Made by a program: the position numbers and the translations under genes. Under the pieces are notes generated by a model. That model searched no databases. It was not told where the DNA came from and saw nothing but the letters and a program-made list of their open reading frames with translations. Shown here piece after piece: positions 26,262 to 38,600 of a stretch of 64,000 bases of DNA (position 1 is its first letter; each line of letters starts with the position of its first letter). The DNA lies in NCBI GenBank assembly GCA_014843695.1, contig CM026391.1:21136626-21200625 (forward strand), in the 5' to 3' direction. The stretch is from Archivesica marissinica (Eukaryota > Mollusca > Bivalvia > Venerida > Vesicomyidae).

Positions 26262-26502
26262 ACCACTCACGTAAATCCTGTATACAGTCTACATTTGTTA
26301 TGTCGAATTCCGTCAGACCGAACAAAATACTTTGACTTAACGAAATTCGATATAAACGGAAGTTATATGTAAAATGATTGTGTCTGAAACGGGACTTTGA
26401 TCCGACTTCGAGATAACCGGAGAATTCGACATAACCGACTTTGACATAACGGATGTGGGCTGTATGTATATGGGCTGTATGTATATGGGCTGTATGTATA
26501 TG
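26262..26502. repeat. Dispersed repeat end plus 15-bp tandem
   Basis: TTATGTCGAATTCCG, AACGAAATTCGATATAAACG and GAATTCGACATAACCG are inverse-related motifs, as in a degraded mariner-like non-autonomous element. It ends in three copies of GGGCTGTATGTATAT (26456-26502). Confidence 0.45.
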
Positions 26503-26611
26503 CTGCAAAAATAGTTTTCTGTTGATATCAGATTTTTGTTTACTTTTTAAACATGTTTATTTCTCTTATTACAAACTATTATAAATTTTGCATATTAAGT
26601 GATACATGTAC

Positions 26612-26935
26612 AACCATGGCCTAGTAATAAGGCCGGTTGATGAGTTGTCATGGTTACTGATTGCCTACATTGTACAAAGCGGGAGGTTCCAACCTTGTCA
26701 GGGGTTCATTCTGATATGGTCGGTTGATGAGTTGTCATGGTTACTGATTGCCTACATTGTACAAAGCGGGAGGTTCCAAACTTGTCAGGGGTTCATTCTG
26801 ATATGGTCGGTTGATGAGCCGCCAGCTAGTTAAATAATGGTTGGTGTTTGCCTGGCGCCTGGCATACAAAGATAGGATTCGGGAAGTACTGATGTTCATA
26901 AGGGGTGTCTCGTCAGTTAGAAGAAAGATCTGGCC
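26612..26935 (+). mobile_element. SINE family D with 87-bp internal duplication
   Basis: CGGTTGATGAGTTGTCATGG ... TTCATTCTGATATGG is present twice, 87 bp apart. The 3' part CCGCCAGCTAGTTAAATA ... GGATTCGGGAAGTACTG matches 44640-44720. Confidence 0.75.
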
Positions 26936-27560
26936 CTTTCAATAGGGGTGACACTATAGTAAACAAACACTTTTTACACATATTTCTTAGAATGTAAAAC
27001 CTTGTTATGGAATTCTTCTCTACATGTTATTAATATTTCAATGGTACTAAATTAATGGCAGCACTTTGACTGTAGCAGGGAGTATTTTGTCCTAGCCCAT
27101 ACGTTTCACTGGCTGGATTTTGCAATACCATCATCAGCAGGCCCGTAGCCACACTGAGGCACACCGAGGAAGTTGCCTTGGTTAAAATTTCCAAAACAAG
27201 AAAAAAAAAAATGAAAAAAATATCCCTTTGCTGTATAAAATGTTGACTGCTAGAGAGCTGAAAGGTCAGTACATAATTATACGTCTAAACTCATTAAATC
27301 AGAAATCGCTTCTATACCCTAACAATTTTAAGGGGGAACATGCCCCCGGACCCCCATAGATTGCCTCGGTTGAAATTTGCCTCTGGCTAAGGTACTGATC
27401 AGTTTTATGCAAGCAAACACCAACGATTATTGTAATTTATACAAATAAATATATGCATGTCTTTCATATAATGTAAATCTCTAGTTAATTGCTCGAGTTT
27501 TAGTTCTGCATTCTTGTTCGAATGAACAACCTTGTGAATTCCATATATATTGCAAAGATG
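26936..27560. other. Non-genic; contains a dispersed repeat at about 27135-27400
   Basis: GCCCGTAGCCACACTGAGG and CATGCCCCCGGACCCCC ... TTGCCTCGGTTGAAATTTGC are typical of a dispersed animal repeat with CAGNGGCGTAGC-type ends. Assignment is uncertain. Confidence 0.35.
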
Positions 27561-27920
27561 TACCCGTACTGAAAGACATTGGTCAGTTACTGCCCCTGAA
27601 TACTCTTTTAAGGAGGATATGTATTTCTACTTTTGGTTTTTCTTTGATTTCATCGTGGTTTCCTTTGCACCACATGCTATAAATTGTCGTCAATTTTCTC
27701 ATCTTATAATTATTAAATTTATTTTTAAGTCGCACCAGATATCCTGCAATGGATTTACTGTAAACAATTAATGAACACGATTTTGATAAAGTCACATTTA
27801 TCATACCACCACAGGGAACTACAGTGAAAACAAAGGATTCCAACTAAAAGCACCAGTATATATTTTGGGATAAATCGGTCTTGATCTGCCAAGGGAGGTA
27901 ATAGAGCCATCAATGTTGCT
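27560..27920 (+). mobile_element. Element E, unexpanded copy
   Basis: Collinear with 18030-19000 but without the 22-bp array. In its place is GATATCCTGCAATGGATTTA (27748-27767), which resembles the array unit. Confidence 0.65.
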
Positions 27921-27984
27921 CATTGATTTTCGTCTAGGTGTACCTATCTTTGATTGCAAATTTAGGCTTCCACACATGTTAATT

Positions 27985-28384
27985 TAAAGCAGCCCTATAT
28001 CGTATGAAATAAAATATATTTGAAATTTCAAATTTTACGTATGGGTAGCAATGCTGCTACAATTTGTATAATTATGTTCAATTAGTAAACAGTGTTTTTT
28101 TATGAACTCGAAAGTAGGACTTTCCGAGTCGGTCGGTCACACGCACAATCGGAACCTGATTTACATTCGGAATACATCGTGCTCCTTCGGCAATGATGAA
28201 AACAAACATGGCATATCCGCTGTTGTTTCACGCATGCACGCTGTGCATGTTTACATTTCGTTTGTTGATAAACAAATTCGCGTATACGTTTCTGAGCGAC
28301 TATTTTGATTTTTGTAAACACACATACATTAGTATTTATATTTTACCAAAAACATCCTTTATTACAATATAGTGCTGCTTTAAT
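27985..28384. mobile_element. TTAA-type MITE with TTAAAGCAGC ends
   Basis: Left end TTAAAGCAGCCCTATATCG. The right end is ATATAGTGCTGCTTTAA, its inverse. Interior has CGAGTCGGTCGGTCACACG and GCATGCACGCTGTGCATG (palindromic). The short open frames on both strands inside have no recognisable domain. Confidence 0.65.
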
Positions 28385-29131
28385 ACTACATAACTGTATT
28401 TGTTATTATGATATAATGCTGCTTTAATACTACATAACTGTATTCGTTATTACGATATAGTGCTGCTTTAATACTATATAACTGTATTTGTTATTACGAT
28501 ATAGTGCTGCTTTAATACTATATAACTGTATTTGTTATTACGATATAGTGCTGCTTTAATACTATATAACTGTATTTGTTATTACAATATAGTGCTGCTT
28601 TAATACTATATACCTGTATTTGTTATTACAATATAGTGCTGCTTTAATACTATATAACTGTATTCGTTATTACGATATAGTGCTGCTTTAATACTATATA
28701 ACTGTATTCGTTATTACGATATAGTGCTGCTTTAATACTATATAACTGTATTTGTTATTACAATATAGTGCTGCTTTAATACTACATAACTGTATTTGTT
28801 ATTACAATATAGTGCTGCTTTAATACTATATAACTGTATTTGTTATTACAATATAGTGCTGCTTTAATACTATATAACTGTATTCGTTATTACGATATAG
28901 TGCTGCTTTAATACTATATAACTGTATTCGTTATTACGATATAGTGCTGCTTTAATACTATATAACTGTATTTGTTATTACGATATAGTGCTGCTTTAAT
29001 ACTATATAACTGTATTCGTTATTACGATATAGTGCTGCTTTAATACTACATAACTGTATTCGTTATTACGATATAGTGCTGCTTTAATACTACATAACTG
29101 TATTTGTTATTACGATATAGTGCTGCTTTAT
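28366..29131. repeat. 44-bp tandem repeat, about 17 copies, built from the MITE end
   Basis: Unit contains GATATAGTGCTGCTTTAA (MITE terminus) and CTGTATTTGTTATTACG. The last copy ends GTGCTGCTTTA at 29131. CG/TG and ACA/ATA variants are mixed along the array. Confidence 0.95.
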
Positions 29132-29380
29132 GGTTTCACAAAATAATCAATCACCTGAAAATCACAGAGGAGAAAAACTTTGCACATTGATCGAGTGATG
29201 TGAATAGTTACCCATATACGCATAATTATTTATGCTGAGTTTCATAGTACGATTATTTATATTTTCAAAGCTAGTCTTGATATGGTATAGAAATTATTTG
29301 ATATCCACCGATATGTTTAAATTTATTAGATTACTTTTATGTGTTATTGTTTGTATTGAAGTGGTTAGAATGTAATGTGA

Positions 29381-29502
29381 AGTCGTGATAGCGCAGTGGA
29401 TGCATGTTCGCTTCAGGTGCGAAAGGTCCGGAGTTCGAGCCCCGCTGGAGCCCGTTACGATTGTGCCCTTAGGCAAGGCATTTAAATAAATTTGCATAAA
29501 CT
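29381..29502 (+). mobile_element. SINE family A, internally deleted, with target-site duplication
   Basis: Head is intact; the body jumps from GGCAAGGCATTTAAA to the tail AAATTTGCATAAACT. Direct repeats AATGTAATGTGA flank it at 29369-29380 and 29503-29514. Confidence 0.93.
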
Positions 29503-29609
29503 AATGTAATGTGAGAGAATGTATTTATATCTACATGTGCACAGTTTTATTGTTTCATAGATGTGTAATAGGGAGAAAGTATCCTAAGAGTTATCTGCCC
29601 CATCAGAAC

Positions 29610-29768
29610 CACGGCGGTGACCTTAGGCAAGTCACTTAGATCCGCCTTGCCTCTTTTCACTCGCTCATGGCGATGGATTCCATCAGGAATCCGGTCTCGA
29701 GAGCGATTAAACAAATATTGTAAGAACTTGTTTCCAAAAAATTGCACCAAAGATATTTGTATAAGCAT
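29610..29768 (+). mobile_element. SINE A-related fragment (variant body)
   Basis: Carries CCTTAGGCAAGTCACTTAG, GGCGATGGATTCCATCAG and GGTCTCGAGAGCGATTAAA. Its head differs (CAGAACCACGGCGGTG) and resembles that of 57026-57140. Confidence 0.75.
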
Positions 29769-29774
29769 AATAGG

Positions 29775-30235
29775 ATAGTGTGTGTAGAGTTATCTGCCCT
29801 TGTTCACGCCAAACTGACCTGATTCTAACCAACGTTGTCTATCTCACCGGATCATCGGTCGCCTAAACACGTGTGACTAGGGAACATTATTGCACCTTCC
29901 ACTAAATTATATCCTTTCCATTGGTGGTCACGTTGTCACCCTACATGGGACTGTGTAAAATCCATCTCCACCCCTAGCTCAAATCAGTAACTTACAGCTG
30001 TATAAATGCTTTATTTTAAGTTGAATTTTGTCGAGACGTGTGTGTGTGGGGGGGGGGTGAATACTTATTACATTAAAGTCATACTCCTGTTCAAACTCAC
30101 CTGTCACATTTGTCACACCTGTCACAACTTCCAAAGTAATAATTTCAAAACCAATATTGCTCAAGTTTTGATGTAAGGAAATCAATCCATCCGTTTAACA
30201 TTTTTACTGAACTTGATAATTGTTGAAAAATATAT
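29775..30235. other. No recognised feature
   Basis: Contains a G run at 30047-30057 and small CACCTGTCACA repeats near 30100; otherwise nothing. Confidence 0.5.
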
Positions 30236-30675
30236 ACAGTCAGTGCTCGAAAAATAAGATAGCCCGAAGTACAGGGGTCTTCAAAATCCAAGTCGGGCCC
30301 GTCTCTCATTAAATCTAAAAAGCATGTGTCTAAATAAATCGTGACGCTACGTGCTGATCAGGATCTACGTTGCCAAGTATCTTAGCAAGATCATCTGAAT
30401 AGCAAACAGCATAGAGCCTGATCAGACGGCAGCTGATCTGGCTATATGTTCTTTGCAAATACTGTATGAACGATATCCAGAATAAAATGGGTTGAATACA
30501 AAATTTGGATGAGTGCCAGTCTTACGCATATCTTACATGACAACATTTTGTATGACACAAAATATTTTTTTTTTTTTTTTAAATTTTACGGAGAAGTGGG
30601 GCCCCCGGAGGGCGAAGTAAGGGTCCCTAGGGCGACTATTTTCGCCCAAATCGCCCTCTAGAATGAGCCCTGTAA
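30236..30675. repeat. Dispersed repeat enclosing a truncated TTAA-type MITE
   Basis: 30340-30493 is a truncated copy of the CCCATTTCATTCTGG MITE (GCTGATCAGGATCTACG ... ATCCAGAATAAAATGGG). 30590-30660 is the GGGCGA-rich block shared with 20810-20870. Confidence 0.6.
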
Positions 30676-30872
30676 TGAGATTAATGGGTGTATATCACTC
30701 TCAGCATGTTTTATTCAAATTGCTGGAATAAAATCGCATTAAACGGCAATTTCTTTTTGAACAGGAACATTACTTTAAATTAAAATTGTGTTATGTATAG
30801 ATTGTGTATATAAAAATGTTTGTGTGGAAGTTTATTTGTACATACTAAAATAAATGCTTGTGTGTTTCAGCA

Positions 30873-31020
30873 GGCCTCGGGGTTATAAAACTTTTCTCCG
30901 ATCTCAAACTCAGTCTCCAGCTTCTGATTGGTTCAGCTGGCAGTAAAGCTCAGAATCAACCAATCAAATCATTTGAGCTTGAGTTTGAGATCTGAGAAAA
31001 GTGTTATAACCTCGGGCACA
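30873..31020. mobile_element. Palindromic MITE family Q, copy 1
   Basis: Ends GGGGTTATAAAACTTTTCTC and GAGAAAAGTGTTATAACCTC are mutually inverse. Inner GATCTCAAACTC / GAGTTTGAGATC and CTGATTGGTTCAGC / AACCAATCA motifs. Confidence 0.8.
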
Positions 31021-31281
31021 GTCTGGTTTCATGATTTATCGATATTTGTCAGAAAATGCTCCAAAATGAAAACTAATTCACCAAAAATTAATTAACAGTT
31101 TGATCAGTTCGACTACTGTTTTCTTTGATTGGAAAAAATATCTAAAATTGATAGCGAGTGTGCGCTTGCATAGGGATAGTAGCTGTAAACCTGTCATCGT
31201 TGCGATGCGTAGAACATTTCTTCATGAGCTTTCATCAGTTTTGGTGAGATTTCTTATAGTGGCATGGATTCGAATCCTTGG

Positions 31282-31432
31282 TCGAAGGTTCTAAAACCAT
31301 TCTCAGATCTCAAACTCAAGATCCAATGGTTTGATTGGTTGATTCTGAGATTTACTCTCGGCTGAACCAATCAGATGCTTGAGAATTAGTTTTAGATTGG
31401 AGAAAATTTTGATAACCTGGGTACGGTTTATG
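31282..31432. mobile_element. Palindromic MITE family Q, copy 2
   Basis: GGTTCTAAAACCATTCTC ... CAGATCTCAAACTC at left; GATTGGAGAAAATTTTGATAACC at right; TTGATTGGTTGATTCTGAG and CTGAACCAATCAGATGC inside. Confidence 0.75.
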
Positions 31433-32205
31433 TGTGTATTATTGATTATTTTTATTTTTGCCGTGTCGTGCATTGACGTAAACAAGAATATTTATTGTTG
31501 CCTCTCATTAAAAAACGTGACATTAGGTTAGCCAATTGTCGAAAATAAGGAATCCGGTTTGAACTAGAAATGTGTGATTCCGTATAGCCAGAAGATGCTG
31601 TCGTATATGTATTATTGAAAATCACATAAACACCATTCCATTCCGTGAACATTTCATGCAGAATTCAAGACAGACATCCTCGTGTGTGTGCGTGCGTACG
31701 TGCGTGCGTATTTGTTTGAGTTTATGAATATCTGCCCTCCCAAAGGACTGTGAGTAACTCCAACGTGTTCCCATCACGTCTTTAATTTTGCGTTCCAAAT
31801 GGATACATTTTTATAGAAACAGCGTGTTTTGGGCTATGGATTTAATGCCTAAATTTAGGATAATTTTGATCTCAATATATAACTGTTGCACTGATTGGTT
31901 AGTGAAGCCAGTCTATATGTGCTACCGTTCATCCGAGTGTTTTTTTATTATGTTTTTTTTTTTTTTAAGTGGAAAGTTATCACGAGTATCGTAGACCACG
32001 AGTCTTTGTGACAATAATAGCTTTGTATGTTATTGAGAGAAATATTATTCGATCATTCGCTTAATCAAACCAATATTCTTTTTATTATAGACTGAGACAT
32101 GTTTTTATTATAGGAAACGATGCAACCATGCGCTAAATGGCGTTAAATATTCTTTTTATTATAGACTAATACGTGTTTAGATTATCATAGTGTTCTGTAA
32201 TGCCA
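31433..32205. other. No recognised feature
   Basis: AT-rich. CGTGCG repeats at 31690-31710. TTCTTTTTATTATAGACTRA occurs at about 32075 and 32150, a minor local duplication. Confidence 0.5.
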
Positions 32206-32207
32206 AA

Positions 32208-32498
32208 GTGTCGTTTATTTATCGTCGCTACCAGTTGCCCATATGAGCAACGCCTCCTGAAGAGATTAGTCATTTTAGATTTTTGGAGGATAGTGCAATG
32301 ATACAGACAGAGACCCATTCCAGAGTCTCCTCTGGTTCTTTTACGTGCACAGTGTATAGCACCGACACGAGACCTCGGTTTAAAGTCCCATTTGAAAGAC
32401 TGCTAATTTTATTAGGGTCAAACGTGGGGATCGAACCTGCAATCCCTGGATTACCAGTCCAGCGTGTTGACAACTGGACTACAGATCCGTCTGTGTGT
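32208..32498 (-). mobile_element. SINE family C, near full length
   Basis: Reverse-strand copy from GTTTATTTATCGTCGC to CTACAGATCCGTCTG; B-box region GATCGAACCTGC on the + strand. Confidence 0.9.
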
Positions 32499-32499
32499 C

Positions 32500-32870
32500 G
32501 GTTCAGTTCATGAGCGCCATGTTTACATGCACGTTCCAAATACTTGTTTGTGTACCAGTAACCTCTCAGAACATTCTCATTCAAATTCGTCGCCATCTTG
32601 TATAGCAGTACTTTATGCCCGTTGAATCACGTCGACAGTACATGTATTATCATTGGTGTAGTTAGCAAATGGTATCGCGTGAGAAATCAACAGCATATTA
32701 AGCGGATATATGTTTATTTCAATGAAAACTAGTATATGTGATGTAAATTTACATTCCTACTAGAATAATGAAAAAGATTTGTTTGAAAGGTAGTATGTGA
32801 TCTGTCTATAGAATATGCTGCATGCTCATAGTAAAGCAAAGGACATGGCATCCAAAATATTGTAATAAAA
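32500..32870. other. No recognised feature
   Basis: Unique AT-rich spacer. Confidence 0.5.
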
Positions 32871-32873
32871 TAC

Positions 32874-33022
32874 CCTGGTCTGAGGTTATAAAACTGTTCT
32901 CAAATCTCAAGCTCATGTAATTTGATTGGTTGATTCTGAGATTTACACTCAGCTGAACCAATCAGATGCTTGAGATTGAGTATGAAATTTGGGGGAAAAA
33001 ATTATAACTTTGAGGCGTGGCC
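32874..33022. mobile_element. Palindromic MITE family Q, copy 3
   Basis: CTGAGGTTATAAAACTG ... AAAATTATAACTTTGAGG ends; TTGATTGGTTGATTCTGAG and CTGAACCAATCAGATGC inside, as in copy 2. Confidence 0.8.
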
Positions 33023-33238
33023 TGAGGTTGTAAAACTTTGCTCCAATCTCAAACTCATGCTTCTGATTGGTTGAGCCAAAAGCAAATCTCAAACTCATGC
33101 TTCTGATTGGTTGAGCCAAAAGCAAATCTCAAACTCATGCTTCTGATTGGTTGAGCCAAAAGCAAATCTCAAAGTCATCCAATCAAATTACAGAGCTCGC
33201 GTTTGAGATCTGAGAAACGTTTTATGACCTCGCGGCCT
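33018..33238. mobile_element. Palindromic MITE family Q, copy 4, with 40-bp tandem expansion
   Basis: Ends GGCCTGAGGTTGTAAAAC and CGTTTTATGACCTCGCGGCC. The inner block AAATCTCAAACTCATGC + TTCTGATTGGTTGAGCC is repeated about three times (33040-33173) with a 40-bp period. Confidence 0.82.
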
Positions 33239-33321
33239 GGTGTTGATTAATATAAGATAGGGTGCAGGCTTTGCATGTGTACGTTGAAATAATTCATGTG
33301 CCGAAGGAGATGGCTTATCGA

Positions 33322-34697
33322 CCGTACATGTACAGTACCCATGTACAGTATGCAAGTACAGTACCCATGTACAGTATACATGTACAGTACCCATGTACAG
33401 TATGCAAGTACAGTACCCATGTACAGTACCCATGTACAGTATGCAAGTACAGTACCCATGTACAGTACCCATGTACAGTACACATGTACAGTATCCATGT
33501 ACAGTACCCACATACAGTACCCATGTACAGTATGCAAGTACAGTACCCATGTACAGTATGCATGTACAGTATGCAAGTACAGTACCCATGTACAGTATAC
33601 ATGTACAGTATGCAAGTACAGTACCCATGTACAGTATGCAAGTACAGTACCCATGTACAGTACCCATGTACAGTACACATGTACAGTATCCATGTACAGT
33701 ACCCACATACAGTACCCATGTACAGTATGCAAGTACAGTACCCATGTACAGTATGCATGTACAGTATGCAAGTACAGTACCCATGTACAGTATACATGTA
33801 CAGTATGCAAGTACAGTACCCATGTACAGTATGCAAGTACAGTACCCATGTACAGTACCCATGTACAGTATCCATGTACAGTACCCATGTACAGTACCCA
33901 TGTACAGTACCCATGTACAGTATGCATGTACAGTACCCATGTACAGTACCCATGTACAGTATCCATGTACAGTACCCATGTACAGTATCCATGTACAGTA
34001 TCCATGTACAGTACCCATGTACAGTACCCATGTACAGTATCCATGTACAGTATCCATGTACAGTATCCATGTACAGTATCCATGTACAGTACCCATGTAC
34101 AGTATCCATGTACAGTACCCATGTACAGTACCCATGTACAGTATCCATGTACAGTATCCATGTACAGTACCCATGTACAGTACCCATGTACAGTACCCAT
34201 GTACAGTACCCATGTACAGTACCCATGTACAGTACCCATGTACAGTATACATGTACAGTACCCATGTACAGTACCCATGTACAGTACCCATGTACAGTAC
34301 CCATGTACAGTATCCAAGTACAGTATCCATGTACAGTACCCATGTACAGTATCCAAGTACAGTACCCATGTACAGTACCCATGTACAGTACCCATGTACA
34401 GTACCCATGTACAGTACCATGTACAGTATCCATGTACAGTACCCATGTACAGTATCCATGTACAGTACCCAAGTACAGTACCCATGTACAGTACCCATGT
34501 ACAGTACCCATGTACAGTACCCATGTACAGTACCCATGTACAGTACCCATGTACAGTACCCATGTACAGTACCCATGTACAGTACCCATGATCTACAGTA
34601 CCCATGTACAGTACCCATGTACAGTACCCATGTACAGTACCCATGTGCAGTACCCATGTACAGTACCCATGTACAGTACCCATGTACAGTACCCATT
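33322..34697. repeat. 13-bp satellite array, about 105 copies
   Basis: Unit is ATGTACAGTACCC, with ATGC, ATCC and ATAC variants. Each unit contains the palindrome TGTACA. Neither strand's unit contains a stop triplet, so all six frames remain open for over 1.2 kb. A block at about 33476-33600 recurs 195 bp later (15 units). Confidence 0.97.
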
Positions 34698-34743
34698 ATC
34701 TATCTTACATGTATATCTGCGTGAGGTTATCTTGTGTAAATGC

Positions 34744-35163
34744 TTGTGTAACTGACAATGCACGGTGTGTAGCTGACTATGCATAGCGGTTAACTGACAA
34801 TGCACGGTGTGTAGCTGACTATGCACAACGGTTAACTAACAATGCACAGTGGGTAACTGACAATGCACAGCAGTTAACTGACAATGCATGGTGTGTAACT
34901 GACTATGCATAGCGGTTAACTGACAATGCACAGCAGTTAGCTGACAATGCACGGTGTGTAACTGATAATGCACAACGGTTAACTAACAATGCACAGTGGG
35001 TAACTGACAATGCACAGTGGGTAACTGACAATGCACAGCGGGTAACTGACAATACACGATGGGTAACTGACAATGCACAGCGTGTAACTGACAATGCACA
35101 GCATGTAACTGACAATGCACAGTGGGTAACTGACAATGCACAGCGTGTAACTGACAATGCCCA
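34744..35163. repeat. 21-bp tandem repeat, about 20 copies
   Basis: Unit TAACTGACAATGCACAG plus CGGG/TGGG/CGTG. The left part alternates with GTAGCTGACTATGCA variants in a dimer-like order. Confidence 0.95.
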
Positions 35164-35659
35164 TCCATATATTGCTAATAATACTTTATATTTTAAGGAA
35201 TTGTTTAGTGCTACTTAATATATTTTGACATATGGACCAATGTTACTATTGTTATATCAAACACTTCTACAATGCAATTAGTTATTCTTTTATCAATTAC
35301 ATTCTGTCATGTATCAAGTAACCAATGTGATTTTTTACATGTTTAGTACATTTGTATTTTTCTCAATTCATTGAAAGTGTATGAAAATAATTTTAAATAG
35401 TATATGTTTACATTTGGTATTTATTACATGGTATGATGTGTGCAGAGTGCGTTAACTTGCTACTAACAGTGACCAATGTGTATTTGTAAGCATCTACTAC
35501 ATATTTGGCACATTTCGTTAATCTAGTAACAAATAGAAATGTTATGACTGAATGTGTTGTTTCCAAATTCTGGATGCATCTACATGTACTACTGATGTGT
35601 GTATATACAATTTATAAATAAATGCTTATAAATTTGCTGCTAGTTATGTTGTTATTGAC
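35164..35659. other. No recognised feature
   Basis: AT-rich spacer between arrays. Confidence 0.5.
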
Positions 35660-38600
35660 ATTGTTTGTGAGAATGTTTCAGGATGTTTGTGAGAATGTTC
35701 AGTTTTGAGAATGTTTCAGGGTGTTTGTGAGAATGTTTCAGGGTGTTTGTGAGAATGTTTCAGGGTGTTTGTGAGAATGTTTCAGGGTGTTTGTGAGAAT
35801 GTTTCAGGGTGTTTGTGAGAATGTTTCAGGGTGTTTGTGAGATGTTCAGGTGTTTGTGAGAATGTTTCAGGGTGTTTGTGAGAATGTTTCAGGGTGTTTG
35901 TGAGAATGTTTCAGGGTGTTTGTGAGAATGTTTCAGGGTGTTTGTGAGAATGTTTCAGGGTGTTTGTGAGAATGTTTCAGGGTGTTTGTGAGAATGTTTC
36001 AGGGTGTTTGTGAGAATGTTTCGGGTGTTTTGAGAATGTTTCATGTTTGTGAGATTTCAGGTTTTGAGAATGTTTCAGTTTTGTGAGAATGTTTCAGTGT
36101 TTGTGAGAATGTTTCAGGGTGTTTGTGAGAATGTTCAGGGTGTTTGTGAGAATGTTTCAGGGTGTTTGTGAGAATGTTTCAGGGTGTTTGTGAGAATGTT
36201 TCAGGGTGTTTCTGAGAATGTTTCAGGGTGTTTGTGAGAATGTTTCAGGATGTTTGTGAGAATGTTTCAGTTTGTTTCTGAGAATGTTTCAGTGTGTGTT
36301 TGTGAGACTGGTTCAGGGTGTTTGTGAGACTATTTCAGGGTGTTTGTGAGAATGTTTCAGGGTGTTTGTGAGAATGTTTCAGTGTGTTTGTGAGAATGTT
36401 TCAGGGTGTTTGTGAGAATGTTTCAGGGTGTTTGTGAGAATGTTTCAGGGTGTTTGTGAGAATGTTTCAGGGTGTTTGTGAGAATGTTTCAGGGTGTTTG
36501 TGAGAATGTTTCAGTTTGTTTGTGAGACTGTTTCAGGGTGTTTGTGAGAATGTTTCAGTTTGTTTGCGAGAATGTTTCAGGTGTGTGAGAATGTTTCAGG
36601 GTGTTTGTGAGAATGTTTCAGTTTGTTTGTGAGAATGTTTCAGGGTGTTTGTGAGAATGTTTCAGTTTGTTTGTGAGAATGTTTCAGGGTGTTTGTGAGA
36701 AATGTTTCAGTTTGTTTGTGAGAATGTTTCAGGGTGTTTCTGAGAATGTTTCAGGGTGTTTGTGAGAATGTTTCAGGGTGTTTGTGAGAATGTTTCAGGG
36801 TGTTTCTGAGAATGTTTCGGGGTGTTTCTGAGAATGTTTCACGGTGTTTGTGAGACTGTTTCAGGATGTTTGTGAGAATGTTTCAGTTTGTTTCTGAGAA
36901 TGTTTCAGTGTGTGTTTGTGAGACTGGTTCAGGGTGTTTGTGAGACTATTTCAGGGTGTTTGTGAGAATGTTTCAGGGTGTTTCTGAGAATGTTTCAGTG
37001 TGTTTGTGAGAATGTTTCAGGGTGTTTGTGAGAATGTTTCAGGGTGTTTGTGAGAATGTTTCAGTGTGTTTGTGAGAATGTTTCAGGGTGTTTGTGAGAA
37101 TGTTTCAGGGTGTTTGTGAGAATGTTTCAGTTTGTTTGTGAGACTGTTTCAGGGTGTTTGTGAGAATGTTTCAGTTTGTTTGCGAGAATGTTTCAGGGTG
37201 TTTGTGAGAATGTTTCAGGGTGTTTGTGAGAATGTTTCAGTTTGTTTGTGAGAATGTTTCAGTTTGTTTGTGAGAATGTTTCAGGGTGTTTGTGAGAAAG
37301 TTTCAGTTTGTTTGTGAGACTGTTTCAGGGTGTTTCTGAGAATGTTTCAGGATGTTTGTGAGAATGTTTCAGTTTGTTTCTGAGAATGTTTCAGTGTGTG
37401 TTTGTGAGACTGGTTCAGGGTGTTTGTGAGACTATTTCAGGGTGTTTGTGAGAATGTTTCAGGGTGTTTGTGAGAATGTTTCAGTGTGTTTGTGAGAATG
37501 TTTCAGGGTGTTTGTGAGAATGTTTCAGGGTGTTTGTGAGAATGTTTCAGTGTGTTTCTGAGAATGTTTCAGGGTGTTTGTGAGAATGTTTCAGGGTGTT
37601 TGTGAGAATGTTTCAGTTTGTTTGCGAGAATGTTTCAGGGTGTTTGTGAGAATGTTTCAGGGTGTTTGTGAGAATGTTTCAGTTTGTTTGTGAGAATGTT
37701 TCAGGGTGTTTGTGAGAATGTTTCAGTTTGTTTGTGAGAATGTTTCAGTTTGTTTGTGAGAATGTTTCAATTTGTTTGTGAGACTGTATCAGGGTGTTTC
37801 TGAGAATGTTTCAGTTTGTTTGTGAGAATGTTTCAGTTTGTTTGTGAGAATGTTTCAGGGTGTTTGTGAGAATGTTTCAGGGTGTTTGTGAGAATGTTTC
37901 AGTTTGTTTGTGAGAATGTTTCAGGGTGTTTGTGAGACTGTTTCAGGGTGTTTCTGAGAATGTTTCAGGGTGTTTGTGAGACTGTTTCAGGGTGTTTCTG
38001 AGAATGTTTCAGGGTGTTTCTGAGAATGTTTCAGGGTGTTTGTGAGAATGTTTCAGGGTGTTTGTTAGAATGTTTCAGGGTGTTTGTGAGACTGTATCAG
38101 GGTGTTTCTGAGAATGTTTCAGGGTGTTTGTGAGAATGTTTCAGGGTGTTTGTGAGAATGTTTCAGGGTGTTAGAATGTTTCAGGGTTGTGAGACTGTTT
38201 CAGGGTGTTTCTGAGAAGTTTCAGGGGTTGTGAGAATGTTTCAGGGTGTTTGTGAGAATGTTTCAGGGTGTTTGTGAGAATGTTTCAGGGTGTTTGTGAG
38301 AATGTTTCAGGGTGTTTGTGAGAATGTTTCAGGGTGTTTGTGAGAATGTTTCAGGGTGTTTGTGAGAATGTTTCAGGGTGTTTGTGAGAATGTTTCAGTT
38401 TGTTTGTGAGAATGTTTCAGTGTGTTTGTGAGAATGTTTCAGGGTGTTTGTGAGAATGTTTCAGGGTGTTTGTGAGACTGTTTCAGTGTGTTTGTGAGAA
38501 TGTTTCAGGGTGTTTGTGAGAATGTTTCAGTGTGTTTGTGAGAATGTTTCAGGGTGTTTGTGAGACTGTTTCAGGGTGTTTGTGAGAATGTTTCAGGGTG

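Noticed and set aside
28102..28321. Paired open frames of about 70 codons inside the TTAAAGCAGC MITE
   Set aside because: No domain; both strands are open because of the palindromic sequence.
28366..29131. Array as part of a single complete transposon ending at 29131
   Set aside because: The last unit is followed by TTTATGG rather than TTAA, so a clean terminal border after the array is not shown.
33188..34755. Overlapping 424-502-codon frames on both strands
   Set aside because: The 13-bp unit is stop-free on both strands, so these are inevitable.
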